Source: Emydura subglobosa (Eukaryota > Chordata > Testudines > Chelidae). Taken from it: a stretch of DNA of 64,000 nucleotides. Shown piece after piece: positions 12,600 through 26,749 of this stretch (within the stretch, counting starts at the first letter, position 1; the number at the start of each line of letters is the position of its first letter). The stretch is from contig ML680092.1 of assembly GCA_007922225.1 (NCBI GenBank), forward strand, positions 1,422,259 through 1,486,258, in the 5' to 3' direction. A program made the position numbers and the translations under genes. The notes below the pieces were generated by a model. The model was not told the DNA's origin. It made no database searches and saw only the letters and a program-made list of their open reading frames with translations.

Positions 12600-13600
12600 C
12601 TAATGCTCACACCTGTGTAACCCCCTTCTATTTCTGGGTTACTTGGGAGCTGGCAACACTCACCTATGTGAAAGGGTGCCTAAGGTTGTTAACAACAAAG
12701 GAGATCCTGAGTATCCCAGCGGTGATGTAAGATAGGTGGGAATCCTGCTGCCGTCCCTTTACTTTTAAAGGCTGGCCCCTGCACACGCTTAATAGCGGGC
12801 CTTGGGAGCTTCCAGGACTAAACCTAGTCTGATAATAATAATAATCTGAGATACAGGTCTAACTTAACAATTGCAATTATACAAACTAAACATCCAATAT
12901 ACTTAAATTAGAGTTAACACAACTTTACTTAACAAATTAAAGAAATATGGCATAACAGACTGAAATTAAACATCACTATTATGTTAAATCCCCAGGGCAG
13001 TTGAATAAATCAATTAATAAAAATAGCATACAGCAACAAATAAAACTTGTCTAAACTTGCATTTACACTGCCACTGTTTACCCCACCTGCAGAGTGTACA
13101 CTCCCCAAGAGTTCAGAGCCCTAACCCCTTGCTTGCGTGGGCGCGCTTGAAGATCTGAAGAAGACAGCACTCTGTGGGTTCAGTGCACCAGTTCAGCCCA
13201 GTTGTCACGCTGGAGATTTGGAGCTGGCCCAACCAAATGTCTGCATTCCTGGCCCTGCTTGAAGGGACTCTCTCTCTGCCTCTTCTCAGGCCCACTCAAA
13301 GCCTCTTTGCAGTGCCCCTTCCCTTACACGCCCTGCCTCAAACTACAACGGGGGGGAGGGAGCACTCACACCACCTTCACTGCAGGCCCACCTCAGGCAG
13401 CTCCAGGCTCAGTCCCTGCCCTGGCTTGCCACCAACCTCCGAAGCTCCCTGCTTGATCAGGCTCCAACAGGCTCTTAGCAGCAGCGTTGGGACCCCAGCA
13501 GCAGTCAGCCCGCAGCTTTGGGACTCCGGCAGCAGGCAGTAGCCAGCAGCTTCCAGCCTCAACTGCACTCCACCCTAGCACCAAAATGGAGTTCCCCACA
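12600..13600. other. No gene recognised; possible old LTR
   Basis: An A/T-rich stretch (12820-13080) passes into C+T-rich DNA (13180-13570). I found no coding or splice structure. The composition change is LTR-like but no duplicate was found. Confidence 0.3.
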
Positions 13601-14390
13601 TAGAATCATAGAATTAGAATCATAGAATATTAGAGTTGGAAGGGACCTCAGGAGGTCATCTAGTCCAATCCCCTGCTCAAAGCAGGACTAACCTCAGCTA
13701 TATCATCCCAGCCAGAGCTTTGTCAAGCCTCAGCTTAAAAACCTCTAAGGATGGAGATTCCACCACCTCCCTATGTAACCTATTCCAGTGCTTCACCTCC
13801 CTCCTAGTAAGAAACTTTTTCCTAATGTCCAACCTAGACCTCCCGCCCTGCAACTTGAGACCGTTGCTCCTTGTTTTGTCATCTGCCACCACCGAGAACA
13901 GCCTAGCCCCATCCTCCCTGGAANNNNNNNNNNNNNNNNNNNNNNNNNNNNNNNNNNNNNNNNNNNNNNNNNNNNNNNNNNNNNNNNNNNNNNNNNNNNN
14001 NNNNNNNNNNNNNNNNNNNNNNNNNNNNNNNNNNNNNNNNNNNNNNNNNNNNNNNNNNNNNNNNNNNNNNNNNNNNNNNNNNNNNNNNNNNNNNNNNNNN
14101 NNNNNNNNNNNNNNNNNNNNNNNNNNNNNNNNNNNNNNNNNNNNNNNNNNNNNNNNNNNNNNNNNNNNNNNNNNNNNNNNNNNNNNNNNNNNNNNNNNNN
14201 NNNNNNNNNNNNNNNNNNNNNNNNNNNNNNNNNNNNNNNNNNNNNNNNNNNNNNNNNNNNNNNNNNNNNNNNNNNNNNNNNNNNNNNNNNNNNNNNNNNN
14301 NNNNNNNNNNNNNNNNNNNNNNNGTTGAGCCCTATGCTCTAGCCAGTTCTCTATCCATTTTATAGTCCATGCTATTCTCTGTCTCTTTGG
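13601..14390 (-). mobile_element. Antisense CR1 containing the assembly gap
   Basis: The 3' terminus (CATAGAAT repeats at 13601-13630) is followed by the ORF2 C-terminus, which closely matches the copy at 50072. The sequence enters Ns at 13924. After the gap, 14324-14390 still resembles CR1 reverse-transcriptase DNA (TTCTCTATCCATTTTATAG). Confidence 0.85.
13924..14323. other. Assembly gap (400 N)
   Basis: Unresolved bases. The gap falls within a CR1, so it is probably a repeat-collapse gap. Confidence 1.
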
Positions 14391-14422
14391 AAGGGGAAGA
14401 GTCTCTCTCCTTTCTCCCCAAG

Positions 14423-14441
14423 GCATCATGGGAGTTGTAGT
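14423..14441 (-). promoter_or_regulatory. ZNF143/SBF-type motif
   Basis: On the minus strand this reads ACTACAACTCCCATGATGC, nearly the vertebrate promoter motif ACTACAATTCCCAGAATGC bound by ZNF143. An ETS-type CACTTCCGGTTT lies at 14833. No transcript could be assigned, and the motif also occurs in repeats. Confidence 0.5.
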
Positions 14442-14449
14442 CTCCCAGG

Positions 14450-15740
14450 ATCTTTCCAACTGTAAAACACCCAATCAAGTTCCAAGGCCCCTGAAGTACA
14501 GGGTGCCTACACCTGATTTTAGTCTTTACAACGCCCCGAGTCAGTTCCCGTGTCCGCATAAAGCCGCAGAGCAGTGCACGAAGGGGCTGTGCCTGCTTCT
14601 CTGCTGGCCTGACTGGCTCGGCTAATCAATCCCCTGTACGTGGGGTGTGCGACTTTAACTAATGTACGTGTAAAACAGTCTTTGCTACCCTGGGCGTTCC
14701 CTCCTGGGCCTCCCTGAGCACTGGGCAGATGGATGCCCTGCGCTGTTTATATGTTAATAGCAAGTGATCCCTGGGAATGTTAATAACTGCTAGTAGCCTC
14801 AGCAATCCCATCTCCCAGTGTTTCTGGGGTAGCACTTCCGGTTTGAATTGACATAAAACAAAACCTTTTTATTTATACACAACTTGATTCTGTGGGAACA
14901 TATGAGTTCAAGGTGGACTGTGGTTCTGGGTTGGTGTCCAAACTTCTTCACTTTGATCTGACAATGGGGATTGCCTTTTTTAGCTATTACTTTGTCTCTT
15001 TATCCAGAACCCTAGTGTTTTTCATATGTCACAGCTCAAGTGTAGAACTTGGTTCCCAAATATTCACTAAAGGCCACATTTTTCGAGGTTGAAAGCACCT
15101 ACATGCTATTGAAACTCCCACTAGTCACCTGAATTCCTGGCCCTAAATATCTACAGATCTGGTCCTAAGGGCACTATATCAACGGATATTAAATTCCTCT
15201 CAAAGACAAATTTCTACTGCAATTTTTATTAAATATAGGTATACAACCCTGAGAGACAACCAGAACCATTACAAATCATGAGTTATGTACCCAAAAGTCA
15301 TGAAGTTAAATAAATGAATAAATATATTTTGATTTTTTTAATTTGATATTTTTGTTTCTGAGCCTTTATGGCATACTAACTTCATGCTTTTGATGTATCT
15401 ATCCCAAAGAATCCATATATCTATGAGGGTTGTACATACCTATAAAATTCAATACTGTTTTGGACTTCAGGTATCATGTGATTTCCTCCTCCACTTTGTA
15501 ACTGAAAACTTGTTGAGTCCTTATTTCTATAAGTAATCCCCCATTTTGCAAACATTCAAGTTCATACTTTCCTCTTCTATTACTTCATTTGTTGCATACA
15601 TAGATATTGATTTTTCTACTGAATTGTTTATACTTTTAATTGCATATTTTTATTTCATTGCCTTTCATGTATGCTATATTTCAGTCATGTTCTTCATTCT
15701 GACAAGTTCATTGTTCTTTACCGCCAAAGTCAAGGATTTA
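14450..15740. other. No gene recognised
   Basis: Composition falls from mixed to strongly A/T-rich after 14850. There is no coding likeness on either strand. Confidence 0.45.
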
Positions 15741-15743
15741 AAA

Positions 15744-15771
15744 ATATATATATATATATATATATACATAT
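15744..15771. repeat. (AT)n microsatellite
   Basis: About 12 AT units, ending in ATACATATA. Confidence 0.95.
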
Positions 15772-15841
15772 ACTGTAGAGATGCCTATTTTCATGTATTG
15801 ATATACTAAAGACACATAAGGTTCCTCAGATTTGTAGTGAA

Positions 15842-16005
15842 CCACTCACACCACCAATTCATGGTCCTCCCTTGTATCCGGTCTGCAGCTCCACATGTGT
15901 TCACAAAATGTATGGTGGTAGTGGTGGCTTTTTTGAGGAGGTGGAGGTGCAGGTCTACCTGTATCTAGACAACGGGCTAGTCCAGGCCTCAGGTAGTGTC
16001 CAACA
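15842..16005 (+). mobile_element. DIRS-like retrotransposon reverse transcriptase relic
   Basis: One plus-strand frame reads HQFMVLP, then SAAPHVFTKCM, then VVVVAFLRR. This matches the DIRS-type block usually written as FxVLPFGLSxAPRVFTK. A shifted frame then gives VYLYLDNGLVQA, the counterpart of the catalytic YLDDWLV motif, with one catalytic Asp changed to Asn. The order and spacing fit the family. Only ~55 codons survive, with a frameshift, so it is a dead fragment. DIRS elements are known in turtles. Confidence 0.72.
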
Positions 16006-16035
16006 TTCAACTCATCCACAGTGAAACCAATGCCA

Positions 16036-18015
16036 CTACATGCTAGGAAGGATTATGAAGGTGCAACAGTGAATCGAAAGACTGGATTCATAATAATTTA
16101 TACCTCCCTTGGACTGGGACTGAATCTTATGATAGTGAGCATCTGTGTGGGACTGATGTAGACAGTCTATGCTGATTTGTGCTGCTTGCTGTTGCTTCGA
16201 ACAGTTGCCCTGTGAGATACGAGCAGGGAATTGCTTCTCTGCACTGCAACTTGCTGAATCCCTTTTTGTCAGTGAAATGTCCTCTCCCCACAATCTGGAT
16301 CTGTATAAACTGCCTCACTCTCCCTAGTGGATTTATTTTTCTTCCCTATGCTCCACCTTATTAAATTATTGTTTGCCAACCTCACCTCTTGATTTTCCAT
16401 CCCTTTTGCCATATAACCTTAATTTAGGTTATGGTTGTTGATTGTTAATGATTCAAGTTACATCTATTATTTTTATACTCTGATAGTTATGGGGGATAAT
16501 GATGAGGAAATATGGTGTTGCGATATCTTAACATCAGTGGTAGGATAGTTCCTTCTCACTCTTCTGTGGATGTGTGGATCATTAGAGGACTGCCAATCTT
16601 TGCCATGTGTGTAGGATGTAATACCTTTCTTAACGTGGTAATCCTACTGTTGCAGGGTTGATTGAAGAAAGATTGAGCCGGGTGGAGTGATAAAGTGTGT
16701 TTATTTGGTTACAGCTGCTAGTCTACTCATTCCCCTTTGCCTCACGAACAACAAAGTGAGCCCCGAGTTAACTACTTTACAACCATTTATCTAAAATAAT
16801 ATGTAAATACACACACTTCTATAACGTCCCATAAAACCCTTATTTGGCGATATAAATGGTTATAAAATGAATACTAATGACTATAGGAGGCATATAATAA
16901 TATCCGCCCCTGTTTATTATTTACAAAATTAACTCAGAGCACAGGCACATTACCATGAAAACTAACAGTCTTCAAAATATGCAAGAGAGGAAAAGAAGAT
17001 AATGCCCTCTTCCCACCAAAGGTCTTGCACAGGACTGGAGGGGGAATAGTTACTTTGTTAGTCTCATTCCCTGTGCAGATGGCCAGGAAGGGAGGGAAAG
17101 AGCAGAGATAACATGACTTCTAACTAGACATTATACTGACCCTGTTCCCATGGTACCCCTCCCTAACTCAAAGGCCAGGAAGCTACTGTGAAAGCAGCGC
17201 ATGATTATTGCTTGTGTAGTACATGACCTTTTTAGCCCAAGCCAGGGGTCCCATGGAGGACAATTCATGTCCAAAGCCTGGGCCCAGCCCCCCAGAAATG
17301 TGGGCCAGCGCTGACCTCCTTTGTCCCCACGCCCATACCTATTAACTAACTAAGGTGAAATAAATATATATCTATCTGAATTTGTTATATATGATGTTTA
17401 AATATTAATGAGCATCTATATAGGAAATGTTGTTATAATATATTGGATATGGGCATGGAGGAAACAAGGGAAGGTTTTATTCTTTCTCCTCCAATAACTG
17501 CTCCCATGGTACATGTGACACAGAGGCCTATTGGTGCCAACTGGCAAAGGGGTCACTTTTCTTTACAAGCAACTGCTGCCTCAGACCTGACAAACTCACT
17601 ACATCTAACACACCACTTTCATGGTATTTATTGATAAAGAGTAGCATGTGAGATCTCTACTGAAAGCTTGTAACTTATTGGTTCTCATAGTCATTGTGAG
17701 GTGTGTGTACGGGTAATTTTTAAGGAATAATGTAACTGTACTGAAAATTTATACCCTTATGGCTTGGAGTGAAAGTGAGTCACCAGGGAATAACATGTCT
17801 CAATGGGGGTCCATTCAAATGGGAGCGAGTTGCCACCCCTCCCTGGTTGGCTGACTATGTCATGTACTGCTTAGTTGTTGACATTTGCACCAACCCAGAA
17901 AAGTCAGTGGAAAACCATCAAAGACAAATTATAAAAATTGAAACCGTCTGGAAGTGAAAAGGAACAATATGACAGTGAGGTGAACACACTGTCTATGAAT
18001 GAAAACAAAAGACTG
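16036..18015. other. No gene recognised
   Basis: A/T-rich DNA without coding likeness. 16950-17170 shares short phrases (GACTGGAGGG, AGATGGCCAG) with the LTR at 26750 and may be a distant LTR relic. Confidence 0.35.
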
Positions 18016-18280
18016 AGGGTATGTCTACAGTTAAAATGCTACAGCAGCATAGCTGTACCACTGCAGCTGTGGTGCTATAATGCTTCAGAGTAGACACTAC
18101 CTGCGCCAATGGGAGGGGTTCTCCCATCAGCATAGGTAATCCGCCTCCCCAAGACGCAGTAGCTAGATCGACAAGAATTCCGTAGCGCTGTCTACATCAG
18201 GGGCTAGTTTTTGGCTTAACTGCACTGCTCAGAGGTGTGGTTGAGTCAACTTAACTTTCTAATGTAGATCAGGCCATTCA
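18016..18280. mobile_element. Chompy-like MITE
   Basis: A small non-autonomous element with GGGTATGTCTACA at one end and a TGTAGATCAGGCC-like complement at the other. It has the internal GGGAGGGGTTCTCCCATCAGC fold typical of this reptile MITE group. The family name is from memory and unverified. Confidence 0.75.
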
Positions 18281-18945
18281 TTGAGGCGGTACCGTGATGA
18301 GCAAGGCTGCTTCGTGAAAGGCTGGGACCTAGCTCCTTGGGGCTTGCGAATGCTTTGAAAGACTGAACTTTGGAGTGAGACTTTACTGTATTAGATAGGA
18401 AAGGTAACTATTAATAAGTGTAGGTCCTAGTTCACATTTTATTATTTTGTTTTTTATGTAACCTTTTGAGTCCATCACTCACACTTGTTTCTATTTGAAT
18501 CTCTGTACTTAATCAACTTCTATCCTCTCCTCTTCACTAGGATATAGGGCCTCACCTTTAATAAATCCTCCCCTAAGGCATGTGTCTGTCCGAACTGCAT
18601 GCTCCTCTGCACCTGTCAGCTTTCCCCCAGTCCTTCGTTTAAAAGCTCTATGACCTTTTTAATTTGACATGCCAGCAGTCTGGTTCTGTTTTGGTTTGCT
18701 CAGGGTATGGCTACCACGGTGAGACACTTTGAAAGGACCATGGCGCTGGGGTACATCTCATGTCAGCCAGGAGGGCTGGCGTAGCACAGCAGAGAGGACT
18801 TGAGTGGCTGACATGACAGGCAAGACTCCCTCACTCTGGAGGCAGGTGGCAAGAAGGTGACTCACAACCCTGGGTGCCCCAAGAAGAGCTACAGTATAGA
18901 TCAAGTGTTTTAGTTGATTTTGGTATAGATTTGTTATAAGTGAAA

Positions 18946-19225
18946 CCTAGGCTATATCTACACTATGGAGCTTATGCAGATGCAACGTATGCCAACTGAA
19001 GGAGCTTTTCTGTCAGCGTAGGAATACCTCCTTCCTGAAAAATGCTAGGTAGGCAAACCGAAAAGCCTTCGCTAGGCATTTGCTGTATCTGCACTGGGGT
19101 TTTTGCTAGCATAACTACAGCACTAGGGTTTTTTCTAGGGTTAGCAGTATGTGGTTTTTTCACATCTCTGAACAGCAGATCTAAGCCGGTATAAGTTCTA
19201 AAGTCAAGATGTAAGTACAGATCTC
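18946..19225. mobile_element. MITE related to the Chompy group
   Basis: Starts CCTAGGCTATATCTACACTA and ends in a decayed complement. The interior contains TTGCTAGCATAACTACAGCACT and a TTTTTTCACA block near its 3' third. It is a different subfamily from the copy at 18016 and closer to that at 58840. Confidence 0.6.
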
Positions 19226-19849
19226 TAACATAACATAGAACCAGGCCCCACATGTGATTATGGGTCTATAACAGCCCACGTCAATTTGTTTTTATGATGT
19301 AGATCGTAAGTGTGATTCCTTCCCAGCCACTTATTGCTGGGACTGGGCTTACATGGTGGGTGGCAGAGTATGAAGGGGCTTGAGCTAGGATCATCCCATC
19401 ACTAATCTTCTGGTTATTGTCCTTTCTTTAGGTATGAGGGCATTTTTTGCCCTTTTGGTAAAAGTTTTTTTTTTTTTTTGGTTTGTGTTCTCTCCCAATT
19501 TTTGTCTTTACTTTTACTTTCTGCTATTGTCTATGTTCAAAACCCTCTGTGGACACTGGTAGAGGGAGGGGGAAACTGACTCAATGCACTTATCTAGTTT
19601 CAAATTTGATCATTCAGACTGGCTATTACAATTTATTGCATTTATAGAATTTCAGTCCTAACACAGGACTATTTATGATAAGCTTTGATTTCATGTGTTG
19701 GTAACAAGTGTGTTCTTAACTTGTCATAGACTAAATGGTGCTTTCAAAAGAAATAACAAATTATTTTAAATGGAAAGCTGAAGTGCTACTTCAGGTGATT
19801 CATCTCATTGATGCAGAAATATCCAAAATATAAAAGGGCTGGGTTGAAG

Positions 19850-20079
19850 TAGGAGTTTTTAGTAATATTTCCTCTACAGCAAAGGGTGTACCTATCTTCT
19901 TGCATAAACATCAGAGGGTACAGATCCTCCAAATTGAGCAAGATAAAGAAGGTAATGTTCTATGTCTTAAAGTTAAAATAGAGCATACAATATTAACTTT
20001 GGTTAATATATATGTTTCTAATAAAGAGTATTCTGACTCTTTTAATGATACTTTTGCAAAATTAATAGACAAAGACAGC
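19850..20079 (+). mobile_element. L1-like LINE endonuclease fragment
   Basis: A plus-strand frame contains KGVPIFLHKH, then KEGNVLCLKVKIEHTILTLVNIY. This is the arrangement of the L1 ORF2 endonuclease (RGVAIL, DxEGR, TLVNVYAPN). The downstream part is cut off exactly where an LTR element begins. L1 is rare in turtles, so the fragment is notable. The family call rests on the motif pattern only. Confidence 0.6.
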
Positions 20080-21180
20080 TGTGGCAGGTGACTGGGACAG
20101 AATATACCTCTGTGTCCACACACTACACACTATTGTAATAATCTTTGTACAAAGTATGAGATGTCATTTAAAAACTCATAATTTGCGGATCAATAATATC
20201 ATGGCAAAATACACGTAGCAGTGTTATATGTAGATAATTCTGGGGAGTAGCCAAACCAGTTCCATAGAGTCAAACGGCAAGCTGACACCTCAGCAAAGTA
20301 TACACAGGCATTTGGGCCATTACCTCCTAAGTGGCTGTTCTTTGGCAGGAAAGGAGGCAGGGACAAAAATCTACATCTTAACAAAGAAACAATATGGAGT
20401 TCCATTCCACACAGATTGCCTGTTGCCTTTCTCCTAGCTGGAAATGCTTCTTAAAGAGGGGGGCAGGGCTATAAAAAGAAGGGGCAGACACCCCTGGAGC
20501 CACTTACCTCCCCCCATCTCTCCCTCTCTGCCAATCAATTCACTGCACCAGCAGGAACAAAGGAAGTAGCTATTGAACTGGGGAAGGTGTCCTGACCTAA
20601 GAAGTTTGGTCAGACTGCTGAGAGTTTGTGGTGAGAAAAACTTTGCTTTGAATTTAACATAGTTTGTTAAGTTAGGTACCAGTTGCGTTGTATCTTTATT
20701 TTTCTTGTAACCATTTCTGACTTTTATGCCTCATTTCTTGTACTCCCCTAAAATCTACCTCTCTGAAGTTAATACACTTGTTTTATCTAATCCAGTGTGT
20801 TTAAATTGAAGTGTTTGGGAAATTCCATTTGGGGTAACAAAATGTGTGCATATAATTTCCATTAATAAAATGATGGACTTTTATATAAGCTGGTATTGTC
20901 CAGGAGAGGGCTGGGCAGTACAGGACATACATTTCTAGGGGAAAAATCTGGGACTGTGGGTGTGTTGGGGTCACCTTGTATTATAACCGAGTCTGGTAAG
21001 AGCCAAGGAGAGGCTGGTTGCAGCACACACACAGATGTAGCTGGGAGTGATTTGCATGCTGGAGGCTGTGAGCAGTCCAGACTGGAGGCAACAGCAGCAA
21101 AGCATTGTAAAAGGGCCCTAGGATAGAGGGCAGGGTGACACAGCTACTCATTAGACTGGATTGTACCTGGGTATGTCAAA
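20080..21180 (+). mobile_element. LTR (family Y, copy 1) of a retroelement
   Basis: An ~1.1-kb LTR begins TGTGGCAGG and ends near TATGTCAAA. It has TATAAAA at 20470 and AATAAA at 20873. A homologous LTR occurs at 55555-56517; both share TGTTGGGGTCACC, GCTGGTAAGAGCCAAG and AGTGTGTTTAAAT blocks. Here it is followed in the same orientation by gag-like and protease-like relics, so it is the 5' LTR of a decayed proviral-type element. Confidence 0.75.
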
Positions 21181-21339
21181 GGTAGCACAGTGAACTAGGG
21201 CTTATGCACAGCTTGTTATTTGAAATGAGGGTTATACATTAAGCACTGTGATAGCAATTTAAAGGGAGTCTCAAGTGGTGGCTGGAAACAGTCAAAGAGC
21301 AGTTACAGTCTTGTTTTCTGTTTTCTTATTTCGGGTAAG

Positions 21340-22420
21340 AGAAATGACTAACAGTGAAAAAACTTCAAAGCTAGAGTTGGTCAGGTTAGAAAAAGAAGAG
21401 CCAGAGAATGCGAGCACCAAAAGGGGCAAGTAGAGATGAGAATTAAGGAGTAGGAGGCTTCCCCCAAGCGAGCCATGGAGCTGGAAGAACAAGAAGCAGC
21501 AGCTCAGAAGCTAAAAGAGGAGGCAGAAGCAGCTGCCAACAAGCAAGCCATGGAACTGAAAGAAAAAGAGGACCAAGAAAAGGAGAAAGAGAGAAAATAT
21601 AAACCGGATATGATGGAAAAACATGGACAGATCTGAGTCACCAATCCCTCCCTCCACTCAAGGAACCTTCAGCATGGACAAATTGGATCCTGCATACAAG
21701 GAATCAGACAAAAAAAAAGTCCCCATACTAATTGCAAAATTGTCTGGTAATGTATTTAATGAAATGCCAAATCAGGAAGCGTTGATATATTCTGAATTTA
21801 AGAAAGCAGTTTTGCAAAGATTTCAAGTGTATAGATTGAAATTTAGGCCGTGTCTACCCTAGTGAACTTACAGCAGCACAGCTATGCCACTGCATCTGTG
21901 CCGCTGTAAGACCACTCGTGTAGCTGCTCTATGCTGATGGGAGAGAGCTCTCCCATTGACATAACAAAACCACCTTAATGTGCCACTGTAGCTAGAAGCA
22001 AGCCTGCCAACATAGCACTGTGCACACAAGCACTGATGCTGGTGAAACTTATATTGCTTGGGGAGGGGGAGTGTTTTTTCACACCCCTGAGTGACATACA
22101 TTTTGCTGACATAAGTGGTTGCGCAGACATGGCCTTTAGAAATCTCAAGAAAGGTGCTGGCATGGGTCACAGTGAATATGCCTATAAACTGTGTAACCTA
22201 ATGAGAAAATGAGTAAAAGGGAAGGGGGCTGAAGATTATGACCAATTGTTTGCTCAAGAACATTTCCTAAATCTAGGCACTGAAGATGTCAGAAATAGCC
22301 TCTGGGGAAAATTTTTAAAATCTGTGCAAGAAATGGCCACTCTGGCTGATCCCTTTGTATAAGCCCACATGACCAATGAGTGCAAGCCACAGAAGGAAGG
22401 GCACAAACCCAGTGTAAAGG
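21340..22420 (+). pseudogene. gag relic with SCAN-like capsid, decayed
   Basis: Downstream of the LTR is a Lys/Glu/Ala-rich coiled-coil-like stretch (21360-21610). It is followed by a capsid segment (LIAKLSG near 21730, EFKKAVLQRFQV near 21800). A MITE (21846-22134) splits the gene. Beyond it the capsid continues with AEDYDQLFAQEHFLN near 22230 and a matching C-terminal part. The second part lines up with SCAN domains (LEQFLT-type motif). Several stops and a frameshift disable it. SCAN domains are thought to come from gag of Gmr1-like Ty3/Gypsy elements. Confidence 0.62.
21846..22134. mobile_element. MITE inserted in the gag relic
   Basis: Inverted ends GGCCGTGTCTACC and GACATGGCC, with the ACACCCCTGAG block near the 3' end. 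Left flank TTA (21843-21845) and right flank TTTA suggest a 3-bp TWA-type duplication, as for Harbinger-group MITEs. Confidence 0.75.
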
Positions 22421-22729
22421 AATGCTCCCATTTTACCCCTGGGAAGATGGAGGCTGGTTCAGAGCCTAGGCACTCACCCTCCCAAAAAAATTGTTCCTCT
22501 CCTGGAAATTCCAATCACAAACCTGTGAAGGAGGAGGGTCCAAGTTGGTATTTCCAGTGTAACTCTACCTGAGAAATGAATGGCCTGAGCTAAAAAAAAC
22601 CATGCCCCATCCAACCCATATTAATGCAGCTGTCCTTAACACAGGGGCTCCACAGCTAGCCCCAGGTTATATGATGAGTTTTGTGAAGGCTGATCCGGAG
22701 GGGGTAGATATGGAATTTATTAAGGCTGC

Positions 22730-22990
22730 CTGAGTAAATACCAAGGAGTGCCTGGTGTGGAGAGACACCAGAGCCCAGATCTCTCTGGTCAAGGGAAGCA
22801 TGGACCAAAAGACTGACATGTTACCTGACCAAAAGGTGGAGCTTCTGGCTGTGGGAGGATATAAAATTCCTGTTACCTTTAGCTAAGGTGCATGTGGAAT
22901 GGGAAGGGTTAGAAGGTGTCCTGACAGTAGGAGCTCTGGGTACTATCCCACGGAAATGCTTGTTGGGAATGATATTTTCCATATGGTTTC
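22730..22990 (+). pseudogene. Aspartic protease relic of the same element
   Basis: A frame reads RDTRAQISLV at about 22763-22792. This is a retropepsin active-site region with the usual DTGA changed to DTRA. It is followed by LAVGGYKIPV and, after frame changes, a MLVGNDI-like end. It is inactive because of the changed glycine and the frame breaks. No reverse transcriptase follows; the element appears cut off at 23083. Confidence 0.5.
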
Positions 22991-23082
22991 GGGCAACTTG
23001 TAGGAAAAGGGAACATTGTGCTGGGATCCCAGGAGGAGCGGTAAAGTCCAAGTGACTGCTGAGGGGGGAGAAAAAAGGTCTC

Positions 23083-23145
23083 TCTAAGGCCTTGTCTACT
23101 AGAAAGCTTTGTCCATGCAAGTTACATCAGTGACAAGTCTCCATT
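23083..23145. mobile_element. MITE end fragment
   Basis: AAGGCCTTGTCTACTAGAAA matches the terminus of the Chompy-like MITEs elsewhere in the window. Only one end is recognisable, so the element is truncated. Confidence 0.45.
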
Positions 23146-23529
23146 AAGAGCTTCTTCCTTAATGTCTGGGGAGTGAAGGGTTAAACCCTCTGAGTGCCTG
23201 CCTACATCATCCCTTTCCCAGAGTGGAGCTTGCCTTGCTGTAAGGGGATGCAATATCTCAGGGACCTTCCTGGGCCAGCCTGTCCCCCTTCCCCACCCCC
23301 AACCTGGGCTCTCTGAGTCTGGGGTGCTGTCAGCACCTGAGGATGCCTAGGGGGGCTGAATCCCCATCTGCAATGACCAGAGCAGCAAGTGGGGGCATTG
23401 GGTGTAGGGAGTCCCAGCAAGAGACAGCTTCAGAGGGAGGGAAAGAAGCAGTTGAAGAGGCAAACACCACTGCCTGGAGGAGATCAGAGCCTGAACTGGA
23501 GCTGCCCTTGAGCTGGCTGGGTTGGGGTC

Positions 23530-25623
<2,094 letters not shown>

Positions 25624-25639
25624 AGACACTGTATTATTA

Positions 25640-25934
25640 TGATAGCATCTGGACACCCCAGCTGAGCTTGGGCACCCATTGTGCCAGGCACTATACAGAT
25701 CTCGTAGCCAAGATCAGGACCCCATTGTGCTGGGCATGTACAAACCCTGAATGAGACCAGGGTTCCCATGGTGCTGGGCACTGCACATACCCTGACTGAA
25801 ATCAGGGCCCCCATTGTGCACTGCACATACACACAGTAAGTCAGTCCTTGCCCCCAAAGAGCTCACAGTCTAAATAGACAAGACAGAGAAAATGAGGATT
25901 ATTACCTCCATTTTATAATAGACAGAAAGACGAA
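25640..25934 (-). mobile_element. SINE/L2-type tail, reversed, with ~45-bp tandem expansion
   Basis: On the minus strand this reads as the common reptile SINE core and tail (TTTAGACTGTGAGCTCTTTG). The tail phrase CAGTGCCCAGCACCATGGG then repeats about four times at ~45-bp spacing (25665-25830). Confidence 0.65.
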
Positions 25935-26343
25935 GGGTAAAACTTTTTAAAAGGGGTTAAGTGACTTAGGAGTCTAAAGCCTAGTCTACACTACAAAGTT
26001 TTGTTGGCCTATCTGTGTTAGCTGGGAGTGTGAAAAAATCCCCGCCCCACTCAACTGACATAGCTATGCCAGCAAAACCGCTGGTGTAGACACAACTATG
26101 CTGACAGAAGAGTTGGCATGGTTAATGTTCAGGGAAGTGGTGTAGCTATTCTTCTGATGGCTTATGCTGTGTTTCCACTGGGGGCTCTACTGATATGGCC
26201 AAGGCTCTGTAGTGTGTAGACAAGCCTTGTCCCATTTTCAAAAGTGAATTAGACACCTAAGTCTCATCGAAAGGCTCCTCAGTGTCTAATCCACTTTTGA
26301 ACATGTGATTTAGGCTCCTAAATCACTTTTGAAGCTTTTACCC
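25935..26343. mobile_element. Palindromic element interrupted by a MITE
   Basis: The ends are GGGTAAAACTTTTTAAAAG (25935) and CTTTTGAAGCTTTTACCC (26343), which are inverted repeats. The interior repeats the CTTAGGAGTCTAAA / TTTAGGCTCCTAAATC palindrome. A MITE occupies 25977-26228: its start GCCTAGTCTACACTACAAAG pairs with its end TGTAGTGTGTAGACAAGCC. Removing the MITE rejoins the outer element as TCTAAA-TCCCATTTTC. Confidence 0.7.
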
Positions 26344-26749
26344 AGGAATTGATCCTAGATCTCCTGAATCCCAGAACAGTGCCTTTATCCACAAGGTCAT
26401 CCTTCTTCTTTTCCTTCTCTGAGCTGATGGAGCCACTCGTGTTGATGTGCCCTAAAGCACACTCATGCTGTGCTCGGAGGCTCTCGAGGCAGGTTCCATA
26501 TTATAATAGCACTGGCTACAGTAAAGTCTGAATGGTCAGGCCAGAAGGACCCCAATTAGGGCTTGTTGGTGTAGGCCCCAGCAGGCCCCTGCACTAGGAT
26601 ACTGTAATATAGGCCTGAACCAAAGCAGGTCTGAACCATGGATACTATGTGAAGCTTCAGGGTGAATTCTTACACTGAGAAAAAGAATAAGACCATCCTG
26701 CCTAAACACTTTGTGATTTAACATTTATGACACATTCAGCCCTGCTGTT

